From positions 1-33,130 of IMG/VR virus record IMGVR_UViG_3300014720_000105: 33,130 nt of DNA; one strand, written 5' to 3'. Position 1 is the first letter of the stretch. Each line of letters starts with the position of its first letter. The DNA comes from a virus. This document shows positions 21,343-28,361 of this stretch, piece after piece. The position numbers and the translations under genes were made by a program. The notes under the pieces were generated by a model. It saw nothing but the letters and a program-made list of their open reading frames with translations, ran no database searches and had not been told where the DNA came from.

Positions 21343-21349
21343 ATAAATA
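21343..21349 (-). promoter_or_regulatory. TATTTAT motif
   Basis: AGTATTTAT on the minus strand with a 6-base spacer before the ATG at 21336. Confidence 0.6.
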
Positions 21350-21365
21350 CTAAGAGATACAAATT

Positions 21366-21390
21366 AAAAACCCACCGTTTTGGTGGGTCT
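21366..21390 (-). terminator. Rho-independent terminator
   Basis: ACCCACC-aaaac-GGTGGGT followed by T's on the minus strand, 6 bases after the stop of the 339-aa gene. Confidence 0.85.
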
Positions 21391-21395
21391 AATAT

Positions 21396-22415
21396 TTATC
21401 CTCTCATCGGAACTATCCGAGCTTCAACTTGTTCATATATTGGAGCCGCAGTCATAGTAACATTTCCCGTTTCATTATATCTTTCTGCGGCCTCTCTCAA
21501 AGCGGCGTTTGGTTGATTGGGAATGTCTTCAAATAACTGTTCCAAAGGCACTTGTATTGGGACCTCTCTATAGTCCACTTCCTTTTTCAGATGTTCGTAA
21601 GCCTCAATACACTCTTTGTGAACCAAATCTTGAATTTCATCCGAAGAAAGGTTTTTGTTAGTAAACTCGGAACTAAAAATTTTTCTAATTTTGGTAAACA
21701 TGTAATCTTCGATTTCCAAATCTAAGTAGTCAACACGATTATCAGAGGAGTTCCAAAAACTCATTTCTCTATCTGGTAGGCTTCTGTAACCTGCAAACTT
21801 ATAACCAGTCTTTTTATTAATGAAATAACATAGAATTCCGCCTCTCCAATATCTTTCAAAATAATTTTTTTCTGCTTGATATGTTGTACACCATCTTGTA
21901 CCTGTACCATACTTTGCAGATGCTTCAAAGGTCAAAGGTCTAACCGCAACCCAAATCTCATCTTCAAATTCTTTTATAACCTGACCCTCAAGTTCTTTGG
22001 TGAGTTCTTTCATTGACGCCAAAGTTATTGCACTTCTCATTTCATCGATGGTGGAATAAGAGGTAACATCATTATTTTCTATTTGATTTTTCTCCATGAA
22101 GTACATGAACTCTTTCAAAGTAAAGAAAATCTCACTAGGGAAATACTCAGTAAACATGTTATAGACGAACAATTGATTATCGGTCAAATCCATTGTGGAT
22201 ATTCCCTTGTTAATCAAACCAGATTCGTATCTCAATTTTACGTCCTTGAAGTCTTCACCAATAGAATTATGTTTCAGATTCAGTCTTTTTGCAAAAAGTT
22301 TACAAAATAATGGAGTGTATTTGTAGCTTTTTGAGGTATCCAAATTTGTTATCATATCCAAAAAGGACACATTCAATTCGGGATACTGTTTTTTTAATTC
22401 ATCTATTCGGGACAT
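21396..22415 (-). CDS. Large hypothetical protein with YGTGTRWCT motif
   Basis: The product is 339 aa. The first 110 residues are helical. A central part reads FEDEIWVAVRPLTFEASAKY, then GTGTRWCTTYQAEKNYFERY and GGILCYFINKKTGYKFAGYR. The G-x-G-T-x-W-C-T signature is one I recall from uncharacterised phage proteins; Trp and Cys there might form an active site. The C-terminus is acidic, then Ala-rich. I-D-E is at 4-6, but I count it as a weak tag. No TATTTAT motif precedes the start. Confidence 0.6.
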   Translation of the reverse strand: MSRIDELKKQYPELNVSFLDMITNLDTSKSYKYTPLFCKLFAKRLNLKHNSIGEDFKDVKLRYESGLINKGISTMDLTDNQLFVYNMFTEYFPSEIFFTLKEFMYFMEKNQIENNDVTSYSTIDEMRSAITLASMKELTKELEGQVIKEFEDEIWVAVRPLTFEASAKYGTGTRWCTTYQAEKNYFERYWRGGILCYFINKKTGYKFAGYRSLPDREMSFWNSSDNRVDYLDLEIEDYMFTKIRKIFSSEFTNKNLSSDEIQDLVHKECIEAYEHLKKEVDYREVPIQVPLEQLFEDIPNQPNAALREAAERYNETGNVTMTAAPIYEQVEARIVPMRG

Positions 22416-22465
22416 AACTATTTTTTTTAAAAGATAGAATATAAAAATTTACAAGTCAAAATAAA

Positions 22466-22491
22466 AAAGGTGGAAGTTATCCACCTTTTAT
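22466..22491 (-). terminator. Rho-independent terminator after tRNA-Ser
   Basis: AAAAGGTGGA-taact-TCCACCTTTT on the minus strand, directly after the tRNA 3' end. Confidence 0.85.
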
Positions 22492-22494
22492 CTG

Positions 22495-22577
22495 CGGAGA
22501 GGGAGGGAATCGAACCCCCAAAGCTTTTACACCCAGCTGATTTCAAGTCAGTGTCCTCGTCCATTCGGACCCTCTCC
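22495..22577 (-). tRNA. tRNA-Ser (UGA)
   Basis: The 83-nt minus-strand gene has the acceptor GGAGAGG pairing with CCTCTCC, a long variable arm (TGGGTGTAAAAGCTTT region), a T-arm with GGTTCGATTCC, and the anticodon loop CTTGAAA giving anticodon TGA. Four of five anticodon-stem pairs form (CTGA/TCAG); the outer A-C pair is mismatched. CCA is not encoded (GCA follows instead). It lies one base after the homing endonuclease stop and is probably processed from the same transcript. Confidence 0.88.
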
Positions 22578-22578
22578 A

Positions 22579-23295
22579 TTATTCATACAATCTTATAAAA
22601 CCCTTACCATATTTTTCAGTCACATACTTTAAATAGGGTTTCATTTGTTTCTCATACAAAATTATGAGATTATTTTCGAATTGTCTAATCTTTTCTTTAT
22701 TTTCTTCATCCATTTTTTCGAAACTTCTTCTACCTTTTATTTCATAAAAAGTTTCTAGTATTTTAAAATCTGGATGATATTTTCTTTTTTGGTTTTTATA
22801 TTCATATTCAAATCCCAAACGATTCCTTTCGAATTTAATATTGTGGTCTATATTGTAAATTACCCAAGCTAATTCCCAACTACTATCACACCAATATCCC
22901 TTGTACCAACCTTTCCTACCCCTACCACTCCCTTTTCTTAAACCTCCCGACGAAGGATTTTTTTTCATGGTTTCAGAAATCTTAATCCTTCTTTCTTTTT
23001 CTTTTTCAGGGGAAGAGGCAATTCCTTTGGCAACCCCTTTTAACGATTCACTAATTTTTTTTCTGTGTTCATCAGAATAGACCCCTAATTTTCCTTTATT
23101 CCAAGGTATTATTGGTAAAGTTCTCCCACTGAAAGACCAATATGGAATCCCTAAAAATTTCCCTTTCTTTTTTTCAGAATCTTTTTTTCTTTTCCCTTCA
23201 CATGTGTTAGGTGATTTTTCACAACAACCATTACCTGATTTGAAAAAAAATTTTGCTTCTTTTCCACACCCGTAAGAACATATTATTGGTTCCAT
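22579..23295 (-). CDS. Homing endonuclease with NUMOD3 motif
   Basis: The product is 238 aa. The N-terminus has a Cys-rich, zinc-finger-like stretch (CSYGCGKEAKFFFKSGNGCC). Residues 75-110 contain the DNA-binding NUMOD3-type motif HRKKISESLKG plus a second KISETMKK. The C-terminal half reads YWCDSSWELAWVIYNIDHNI then KYHPDFKILETFYEIKGRRS, a PD-(D/E)xK-like site (Asp...Glu-Ile-Lys). It is probably a free-standing selfish homing nuclease inserted beside tRNA-Ser. It has no N-terminal tag and no TATTTAT, in contrast to the nuclease at 10204. Confidence 0.8.
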   Translation of the reverse strand: MEPIICSYGCGKEAKFFFKSGNGCCEKSPNTCEGKRKKDSEKKKGKFLGIPYWSFSGRTLPIIPWNKGKLGVYSDEHRKKISESLKGVAKGIASSPEKEKERRIKISETMKKNPSSGGLRKGSGRGRKGWYKGYWCDSSWELAWVIYNIDHNIKFERNRLGFEYEYKNQKRKYHPDFKILETFYEIKGRRSFEKMDEENKEKIRQFENNLIILYEKQMKPYLKYVTEKYGKGFIRLYE

Positions 23296-23354
23296 TCTTC
23301 TAAATATCTATAAAAATGTGTAAAACAAGACACTTGGACTGAACCATTAATTTT

Positions 23355-23386
23355 TTTGTAAAGGTGGGGTAAAAATATTATATTTG
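23355..23386 (+). promoter_or_regulatory. Bacteroidota-type promoter
   Basis: TTTG (23355-23358), 20 bases, TATATTTG (23379-23386), then CAGT and the ATG at 23391. This is the same 4-base distance as the promoter at 15820. Confidence 0.8.
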
Positions 23387-23390
23387 CAGT

Positions 23391-23825
23391 ATGAAAACAT
23401 ATCTAACAACAATTTTATTACTGATTGGTCTAAATTCTTTTAGTCAAACAAGTGATGCTATGTGGGTTCCTGACCAAAAAACTGTTGTGGTAACATACAA
23501 CAGCGACATAAATGGTTTTGGTTTCTATATAGGAGGTTATCTTCTCACCTCTTTTCCTACACCTTACATTTATACAACTCCTGCAAGCAGATTTAACCGA
23601 TTAGGATTATCAGCAACAAACCATCAAGTTTCCCTGATGGCTGGCGGTTTTATTGAGTCTTTCAGAGACAGTATATCGGTCAAACCAGATATTTGGTTTA
23701 AAATTTATCCTTTAAGAATTTTGACGAAAACAAGACAGGGTTTGGATTTCACATTGGGAATAAATTACATGGAAGGTTTCAGGTATGGTGTAGGTTTATC
23801 AATACCATTTAGAGGTATTTATTAA
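23391..23825 (+). CDS. Exported beta-barrel-like outer membrane protein
   Basis: The 144-aa protein has the signal peptide MKTYLTTILLLIGLNSFSQ and a mature part made of alternating strands (GFGFYIGGYLLTSF, QVSLMAGGFIESF, FRYGVGLSIPFRG), ending in an aromatic residue, as in small 8-strand outer-membrane barrels. It is driven by a host-type promoter, so it is probably made early. An early phage-made surface protein would suit superinfection exclusion. That is inference. Confidence 0.6.
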   Translation: MKTYLTTILLLIGLNSFSQTSDAMWVPDQKTVVVTYNSDINGFGFYIGGYLLTSFPTPYIYTTPASRFNRLGLSATNHQVSLMAGGFIESFRDSISVKPDIWFKIYPLRILTKTRQGLDFTLGINYMEGFRYGVGLSIPFRGIY

Positions 23826-24412
23826 TGATGAAAAAACTTATTAAAGAAGATAAATTCGATGGTGTAGTTAGACAAATTGTTAGAGACATTATAACAATTG
23901 TAAAAAAAGAGAAGGACGGAGAGTATGGACTTCCTGAGGATTTGTATGAAGACCAAATGGAATATGATTTCCCATACATCGAAAATACTTTTTCAATCTT
24001 TTTACAATTATCATCTGACGAGTCTGTTGATGGATTTGACGTTGATGCTGACTACTATAAAGATGAGGATGTTATTTCTGTTGAAATCAAAACAAACCCA
24101 AGTTTTGGTCAAGATATCCTACAACCACTCATAGGAGAGTTGAATGAAGTTATTAGACATGAACTTGAGCACATGAAACAACATCAAAAAGGGTTTAAGT
24201 TTCCAAATAGAGAGCCAAAAAATCCCGAAAAATACTATACACAACAACACGAGTTGGAGGCACAAAGAGCTGGTTTTAAGAGAAGGTCAAGGGGTGAAAA
24301 AGTTGATTACGAGAGTTTGGTTAGGAAATGGTTCGACGACAATCTACATAAACACAGAATGAACAAAGACCAAGCCGAAAGAGTTATACAAAGAATCTTA
24401 CGAGAAAAATGA
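23825..24412 (+). CDS. Zinc metallopeptidase-like protein (HELEH)
   Basis: The 195-aa protein carries EVIRHELEHMKQH, with His112, Glu113 and His116 as HExxH zinc ligands and catalytic base. QQHELEAQRAG supplies a good third ligand (Glu145), giving a gluzincin-like set. The N-terminus MMKKLIKEDKFDGVVRQIVR resembles a weak tag (I-K-E at 6-8). Substrate unknown. The ATG overlaps the upstream stop by one base and a second ATG follows directly, so either may start translation. Confidence 0.7.
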   Translation: MMKKLIKEDKFDGVVRQIVRDIITIVKKEKDGEYGLPEDLYEDQMEYDFPYIENTFSIFLQLSSDESVDGFDVDADYYKDEDVISVEIKTNPSFGQDILQPLIGELNEVIRHELEHMKQHQKGFKFPNREPKNPEKYYTQQHELEAQRAGFKRRSRGEKVDYESLVRKWFDDNLHKHRMNKDQAERVIQRILREK

Positions 24413-25173
24413 ATGAGAACCTTACCATATTAAAGTTTTTGAAAAAATATTTTCAGTCGAATGTAATTGAAAAAGAAGGTTTTCTATTTGAATTCAAAGA
24501 AGTTGATATTCTTCAAGATTTTGAAAACGCCTATCGTTTCCTTGTAAATGTAATTTTGCCTGACCCAAATCAATCATACATTGCTCCAATTTTTGACCAA
24601 TTCACTCAGGAGATTATACGTGGAGCTTTTGATTTCTTGGGACAACATTTTTCATATTCTATCACAATTACAGTTGACGGTAAAGAATTATTTTCTGATA
24701 CATACATGTTCATCAAAAAAGAATCTTTAAAAAAAATAATTGAAAATTGTAATGAAAGATTTGATAGGATAGGAATTTCAGTAGACTTTGGTCAAGGTGA
24801 GAAGACCTTGGATATGAATTGTAGGTTTAGTTGGCAAAAAATACCATACGAGCTTCGCAACGAAAATTGTCTGTTCAATTTCGAATTGGAATTATTAAAT
24901 TTTGAACTTGACTCACAAAAAGTGGTTCCAAACCCTGAAAAAATTAATATAGTTGCAGGAACACTTTGGGGTATATTAGTAGACAGGGATTGGTTTACAC
25001 CTGTAATTGAAGACCTTATATATGAACAAATTATACCTGAAACTAAAATCGAAAAAATTGAAGATATCTACGCGGTCGCGGTTTTGAGGGTTAACAGAAT
25101 CAATGGAGAATTAGTAAAAGAAGAAGATAGGTTTGATAGTATCCAACCCGATGACTTTATTGAAGTTTCTTAA
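24409..25173 (+). CDS. Hypothetical protein
   Basis: The product is 254 aa and mixed alpha/beta: FLFEFKEVDILQDFENAYRF, then an immunoglobulin-like or beta-rich middle (YSITITVDGKELFSDTYMFI) and a C-terminal acidic strand region. No family is recognised and there is no signal peptide. The start overlaps the metallopeptidase stop as ATGA and the end overlaps the convergent gene by 17 bases. Confidence 0.6.
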   Translation: MNENLTILKFLKKYFQSNVIEKEGFLFEFKEVDILQDFENAYRFLVNVILPDPNQSYIAPIFDQFTQEIIRGAFDFLGQHFSYSITITVDGKELFSDTYMFIKKESLKKIIENCNERFDRIGISVDFGQGEKTLDMNCRFSWQKIPYELRNENCLFNFELELLNFELDSQKVVPNPEKINIVAGTLWGILVDRDWFTPVIEDLIYEQIIPETKIEKIEDIYAVAVLRVNRINGELVKEEDRFDSIQPDDFIEVS

Positions 25174-25780
25174 ATAACTTTCTGAATAAAGCAATTAACG
25201 CTTCACGAGAAATTAGAACAACACCCGACGCTATTAATCTTTCAGCAATCAAGATTGATGATTCAGTTATATTCGAAACACCAATTGCAATATCTCGAAT
25301 ATCCCCGATTATTGGAATTAAAAATGCGTATGAGACAATCTCAAGGACTTGACTTGTTATGATTTTTGTTGAACGTAAGAATTTAGTAAATGAATCCTTC
25401 AGTTGATATGCTTTTAGTAAAGCGTGGTCAAAATATTCTTCAAAACCCTGTTCTTTGATTGTTTTCAAAATTTTAAGAAGACCTCTTTTTTCCTCAAAAA
25501 AAACCAAAAAAGCAACACCCGATAATATAAGATATCTTTCACTTTCGGTTAACTGAAAATTACCTGATTTCAAAAATTCATTCAAAGGCATCACTAACCC
25601 TGCGATAGACGTACCCCAAGTTAGAAACATTTTAAGGTTAATGTCGTAGGTTTTCAAAACTTTACCAACCATATTGTTGGTAAACGCTTTCATCTTTTTC
25701 AATGAACTAGAGATATTATCATCATTTCTCTGTTCATTTAATATCAATTGAAGTTGTGATTGACTTATTAAAAATTCCAT
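25157..25780 (-). CDS. Tagged membrane-associated protein
   Basis: The 207-aa product begins MEFLISQSQLQLILNEQRND, a tag variant with L-N-E at 14-16. Hydrophobic segments follow at about 51-67 (MFLTWGTSIAGLVMPLN), 82-95 (YLILSGVAFLVFF) and 145-168 (VLEIVSYAFLIPIIGDIRDI), suggesting membrane helices. Basic C-terminus (ALFRKLFKKLQ). The function is unknown. TATTTAT lies 6 bases before the ATG, divergent from the next gene. Confidence 0.6.
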   Translation of the reverse strand: MEFLISQSQLQLILNEQRNDDNISSSLKKMKAFTNNMVGKVLKTYDINLKMFLTWGTSIAGLVMPLNEFLKSGNFQLTESERYLILSGVAFLVFFEEKRGLLKILKTIKEQGFEEYFDHALLKAYQLKDSFTKFLRSTKIITSQVLEIVSYAFLIPIIGDIRDIAIGVSNITESSILIAERLIASGVVLISREALIALFRKLFKKLQ

Positions 25781-25786
25781 ACGATT

Positions 25787-25793
25787 ATAAATA
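25787..25793 (-). promoter_or_regulatory. TATTTAT motif
   Basis: AGTATTTAT on the minus strand, 6 bases before the ATG at 25780. It forms a divergent pair with 25803-25809. Confidence 0.6.
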
Positions 25794-25802
25794 CTCCAGT
25801 AA

Positions 25803-25809
25803 TATTTAT
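25803..25809 (+). promoter_or_regulatory. TATTTAT motif
   Basis: ATATTTAT with a 4-base spacer (TATT) before the ATG at 25814. Confidence 0.6.
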
Positions 25810-25813
25810 TATT

Positions 25814-26434
25814 ATGAAAGGACCTTTGAATCCAGAATTAAACCCAAGTGACGTTATCATGTTATTACACATGGAAGGAGAAACATCTGTTCCTGCTGGA
25901 ACTATTGGTGTGGTGAAAAAAATAACTAGAGACCCATTCGAGTCTGCTGATGAAAACATTATTTCTGTTAAATGGGAAAATGGAAGCGTGTTAAATCTGA
26001 TAACATCTACTGATGCTTGGAAAAAAGTTTCAAGTGAGAATATTCAAGAACAGAATACTCGAGACCAAACTTGGAATTATATAATAGCTAATGCCGACAT
26101 TTTTGAAAATTTTGATTGGAGATGGTTGAGGGATTTTTTATATAAGATAAGAGAAAGTGGAATTATCAATATGTTTGCAGCATCACCATTATTATATGCT
26201 GGGAAAGAACATATAGATAGGTATTACGGCGAAGGAAGAGAAGACGACGAAGCCTTTCAAGCAGTTTTAGAAGATGCTGATGAAGCCAAGGATAAAATTA
26301 TCCAAGGTGTTATAAGTTACATGGAAAAAAACAATAAAGACTTGGACAACATTAATTTGGTCAATGGATATGCAAGAAATTTTTCACAAAAAATTGTTGG
26401 TCTTTACGTGGCATTATCTGCTCTGAATAGATAA
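25814..26434 (+). CDS. Hypothetical protein with SH3-like N-terminal domain
   Basis: The product is 206 aa. Residues 1-75 (LNPSDVIMLLHMEGETSVPA, GTIGVVKKITRD, IISVKWENGSVLNLI) form a small beta-barrel resembling DUF4314-like/KOW-SH3 folds. The rest is helical with an acidic stretch (EGREDDEAFQAVLEDADEAK). The function is unknown. It starts 4 bases after a TATTTAT motif and has no N-terminal tag, showing that the promoter motif and the tag are separable. Confidence 0.6.
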   Translation: MKGPLNPELNPSDVIMLLHMEGETSVPAGTIGVVKKITRDPFESADENIISVKWENGSVLNLITSTDAWKKVSSENIQEQNTRDQTWNYIIANADIFENFDWRWLRDFLYKIRESGIINMFAASPLLYAGKEHIDRYYGEGREDDEAFQAVLEDADEAKDKIIQGVISYMEKNNKDLDNINLVNGYARNFSQKIVGLYVALSALNR

Positions 26435-26436
26435 TA

Positions 26437-27534
26437 TTAATTACTTAGTGGTGCTTTGATTGATGGGTGGGAGTTATAGTTTACAACTTGGATTTGGTCG
26501 ACTTTGATATTTTCCCAATCGACAATATACCCATCCCTAAATTTAAAATCAAAATCTAACTTAATTGACGGTAATTCAAAAGAGGTCCTTTCAATTTGTT
26601 CTCTTGCTTGGTCAATATGATTTAGATAAAGATGCGTATCACCTAAATTTCCTATTAAATCCTCTGGAACCATATTTGTGAGTTTGCCGAGCAAAGTCAA
26701 CAATAATCCATAAGACGCGATATTGAACGGCAAACCTAAAAAGGTATCTACAGACCTTTGATTCCACATCAGAGAAATTGCTCTTGTTGGTGTCTTTTCA
26801 TAATATTCGTTATCAAAATCAGGTACTTCCGTTTCATTGTACTCCATACCTGTTTCGTAATTTTTTGAGAACCAATGATTATATCTTTCGTTATAGGTCA
26901 ACTCCCGTGTGTAGAGTTGAAATCCATAATGGCATGGAGGTAAAACCATATCATCTAACTCAGCAACATTCCAAGCATTTACCATCAATCTTCTTGAATC
27001 GGGTTCAGTTTTCAGTTGGTAAATTAAACGTTGAATTTGGTCATACCAAATTGAACCACGTCTATCACCATCATTCAAATCCATCCAACCTTGCCACTTT
27101 CTCCACTGTTTTCCATAGATTGGTCCTAAATCACCCCAATGTTTGACGAATCTTTCATCATCTTTAATTTTTGTAACGAAATCTTCTTTAGATAAATTGA
27201 AATGAGGGTGACCAGACATGGCGGTATTCAAATCAAACTCACGTTTTGATTGTTTTAAATAGTTTTTATATGCATCACCATCCCAAATGTGGCAATTATT
27301 ATCGACAAGAAATTTTATGTTAGTATCACCTCTTAAAAACCAAAGAAGTTCAGTCACCATCGTTTTCCAAGCCATTTTTTTGGTTGTGAGTAAAGGAAAA
27401 CCTTCTCTCATATTATGTCGGATTTGATAACCAAAAATTGACTTAGTTCCAGTACCCGTTCTATCTTTTTTTTCTACACCATTACGAAGAATGTGTAGTA
27501 GAAGGTCTTGATATTGTTTGTCTATGGAATTCAT
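26437..27534 (-). CDS. thyA: Thymidylate synthase
   Basis: The 365-aa protein is a ThyA: DRTGTGT at 24-30, LLTTKKMAWK, LWFLRGDTN, the active-site block MVLPPCHYGFQ with Cys201, then WNQRSVDTFLGLPFN and GDTHLYLNH. It methylates dUMP to dTMP using methylene-tetrahydrofolate. It is about 100 residues longer than the E. coli enzyme, with an insertion at about 209-252 and a second near 95-130, as in some phage and Bacteroidota enzymes. It is last in a four-gene operon and overlaps the Smr gene by 4 bases. Confidence 0.97.
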   Translation of the reverse strand: MNSIDKQYQDLLLHILRNGVEKKDRTGTGTKSIFGYQIRHNMREGFPLLTTKKMAWKTMVTELLWFLRGDTNIKFLVDNNCHIWDGDAYKNYLKQSKREFDLNTAMSGHPHFNLSKEDFVTKIKDDERFVKHWGDLGPIYGKQWRKWQGWMDLNDGDRRGSIWYDQIQRLIYQLKTEPDSRRLMVNAWNVAELDDMVLPPCHYGFQLYTRELTYNERYNHWFSKNYETGMEYNETEVPDFDNEYYEKTPTRAISLMWNQRSVDTFLGLPFNIASYGLLLTLLGKLTNMVPEDLIGNLGDTHLYLNHIDQAREQIERTSFELPSIKLDFDFKFRDGYIVDWENIKVDQIQVVNYNSHPSIKAPLSN

Positions 27535-27743
27535 GATAAAACTATTATTTCACCAGGGTTGTGGGCTGGTATATTATAGGTAAAATGATGTTTATTAAGA
27601 ATGTTAACTGTGAGATTCCTCATACGGTTTGAATCCCCTGTAATAATTCTAATAGGGAGTTCAGTGGAATGTAAGAGAACAAAGTTTTCTACTTTATCTC
27701 TAACATCCCGATGAAAAATCCCGTGCAAATCTAATTCTTTCAT
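27531..27743 (-). CDS. Small Smr-domain protein
   Basis: The 70-aa product is essentially a minimal Smr domain: LDLHGIFHRDVRDKVENFVL at the start, the strand IRIITGDSNRM, and a last strand NPGEIIVLS. Smr domains bind or nick DNA and RNA, for example in MutS2. The H-G motif of LDxHG is present, but the usual TGxGxHS is changed to TGDSNRM. It overlaps ThyA and the upstream gene by 4 bases each. Confidence 0.75.
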   Translation of the reverse strand: MKELDLHGIFHRDVRDKVENFVLLHSTELPIRIITGDSNRMRNLTVNILNKHHFTYNIPAHNPGEIIVLS

Positions 27744-27943
27744 TTTGGATTGTGTTGATTCTCAAACTCTTCAATGAGATAGTTTATGTTATCAGAGAGG
27801 TGATTTTGTTTTTTCAACCATTCCAAAACATCGTGAACACCCAACTTATAAGATTGGTGCATACAACTTTTGATTGCTCTTTCACTCAAAAAAGAACTAT
27901 GAGGTATTGTGTTTTCGTATATTTCTGTTAAACGATTGTCCAT
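27740..27943 (-). CDS. Small helical protein
   Basis: The product is 67 aa and helical, containing SSFLSERAIKSCMHQSYKLG and VLEWLKKQNHLSD. No family is recognised. It sits inside the ThyA operon, with an ATGA overlap to the Smr gene, so it is probably co-expressed with early nucleotide-metabolism functions. Confidence 0.6.
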   Translation of the reverse strand: MDNRLTEIYENTIPHSSFLSERAIKSCMHQSYKLGVHDVLEWLKKQNHLSDNINYLIEEFENQHNPK

Positions 27944-27947
27944 TTTT

Positions 27948-28163
27948 TTATTTTGAAATTACCATGTTTGTGTTGGAGATAGGAAGACGTAATACAGGCA
28001 TTGATTTTTCAAATTCATCTTTTTGCATTACTTCGTAATATCCTTCAAGTGGTTTTACTGTTGGAACTTGCCCTAAATTGTAGATAAGTTGTCCGTCCTT
28101 TGGAGTGGGACCTTCGTAGATTTTTACTGTTTTTGTTGTTGTGTTGAATACTAATGTTTGCAT
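27948..28163 (-). CDS. Small hypothetical protein, first gene of the ThyA operon
   Basis: The product is 71 aa. It is strand-rich, beginning MQTLVFNTTTKTVKIYEGPT and including KPLEGYYEVMQKDE. No family is recognised. It follows a TATCTTTG -7 element by 20 bases and precedes the next gene by 4 bases. Confidence 0.65.
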   Translation of the reverse strand: MQTLVFNTTTKTVKIYEGPTPKDGQLIYNLGQVPTVKPLEGYYEVMQKDEFEKSMPVLRLPISNTNMVISK

Positions 28164-28183
28164 GATATGATTTGTTTAGAATA

Positions 28184-28191
28184 CAAAGATA
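28184..28191 (-). promoter_or_regulatory. TAnnTTTG -7 element of the ThyA operon
   Basis: TATCTTTG on the minus strand upstream of the four-gene run ending in thyA. No clean -33 TTG at N20, only a GTTTT run. Confidence 0.6.
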
Positions 28192-28211
28192 GTAAAAAAA
28201 GGCATAAAAAA

Positions 28212-28281
28212 AACAGGTCAGTGTTTTGGGCGATAAGTAAATTACCAAGATACTTTATCAATAGAATTAAACCGACCTGTT
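28212..28281. other. Nested inverted repeat, possible structured element
   Basis: The outer arms are AACAGGTC (28212-28219) and GACCTGTT (28274-28281). Inside them GATAAGTA (28232-28239) and TACTTTATC (28251-28259) pair with one bulge. The element sits in the 198-base gap between the divergent thyA operon and the acidic-protein gene. It could be a small RNA, an operator or a replication element; the strand is undetermined. Confidence 0.55.
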
Positions 28282-28338
28282 CAACTAATTCTACACACAC
28301 CAATAACTAATGAAAATAGAAAAATCGAAATTATTTGG

Positions 28339-28345
28339 TATTTAT
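28339..28345 (+). promoter_or_regulatory. TATTTAT motif
   Basis: GTATTTAT lies 16 bases upstream of the ATG at 28362. Confidence 0.5.
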
Positions 28346-28361
28346 AGTAAATAATTCTTTT

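Noticed and set aside
26778-27146. 122-aa plus-strand frame within thyA
   Set aside because: It is antisense to a conserved gene and has no supporting motif.
9883-28248. 15-base identity TAAGTAAATTACCAA at 9883-9897 and 28234-28248
   Set aside because: In a 33-kb AT-rich window a few 15-base matches are expected by chance, and the contexts differ.
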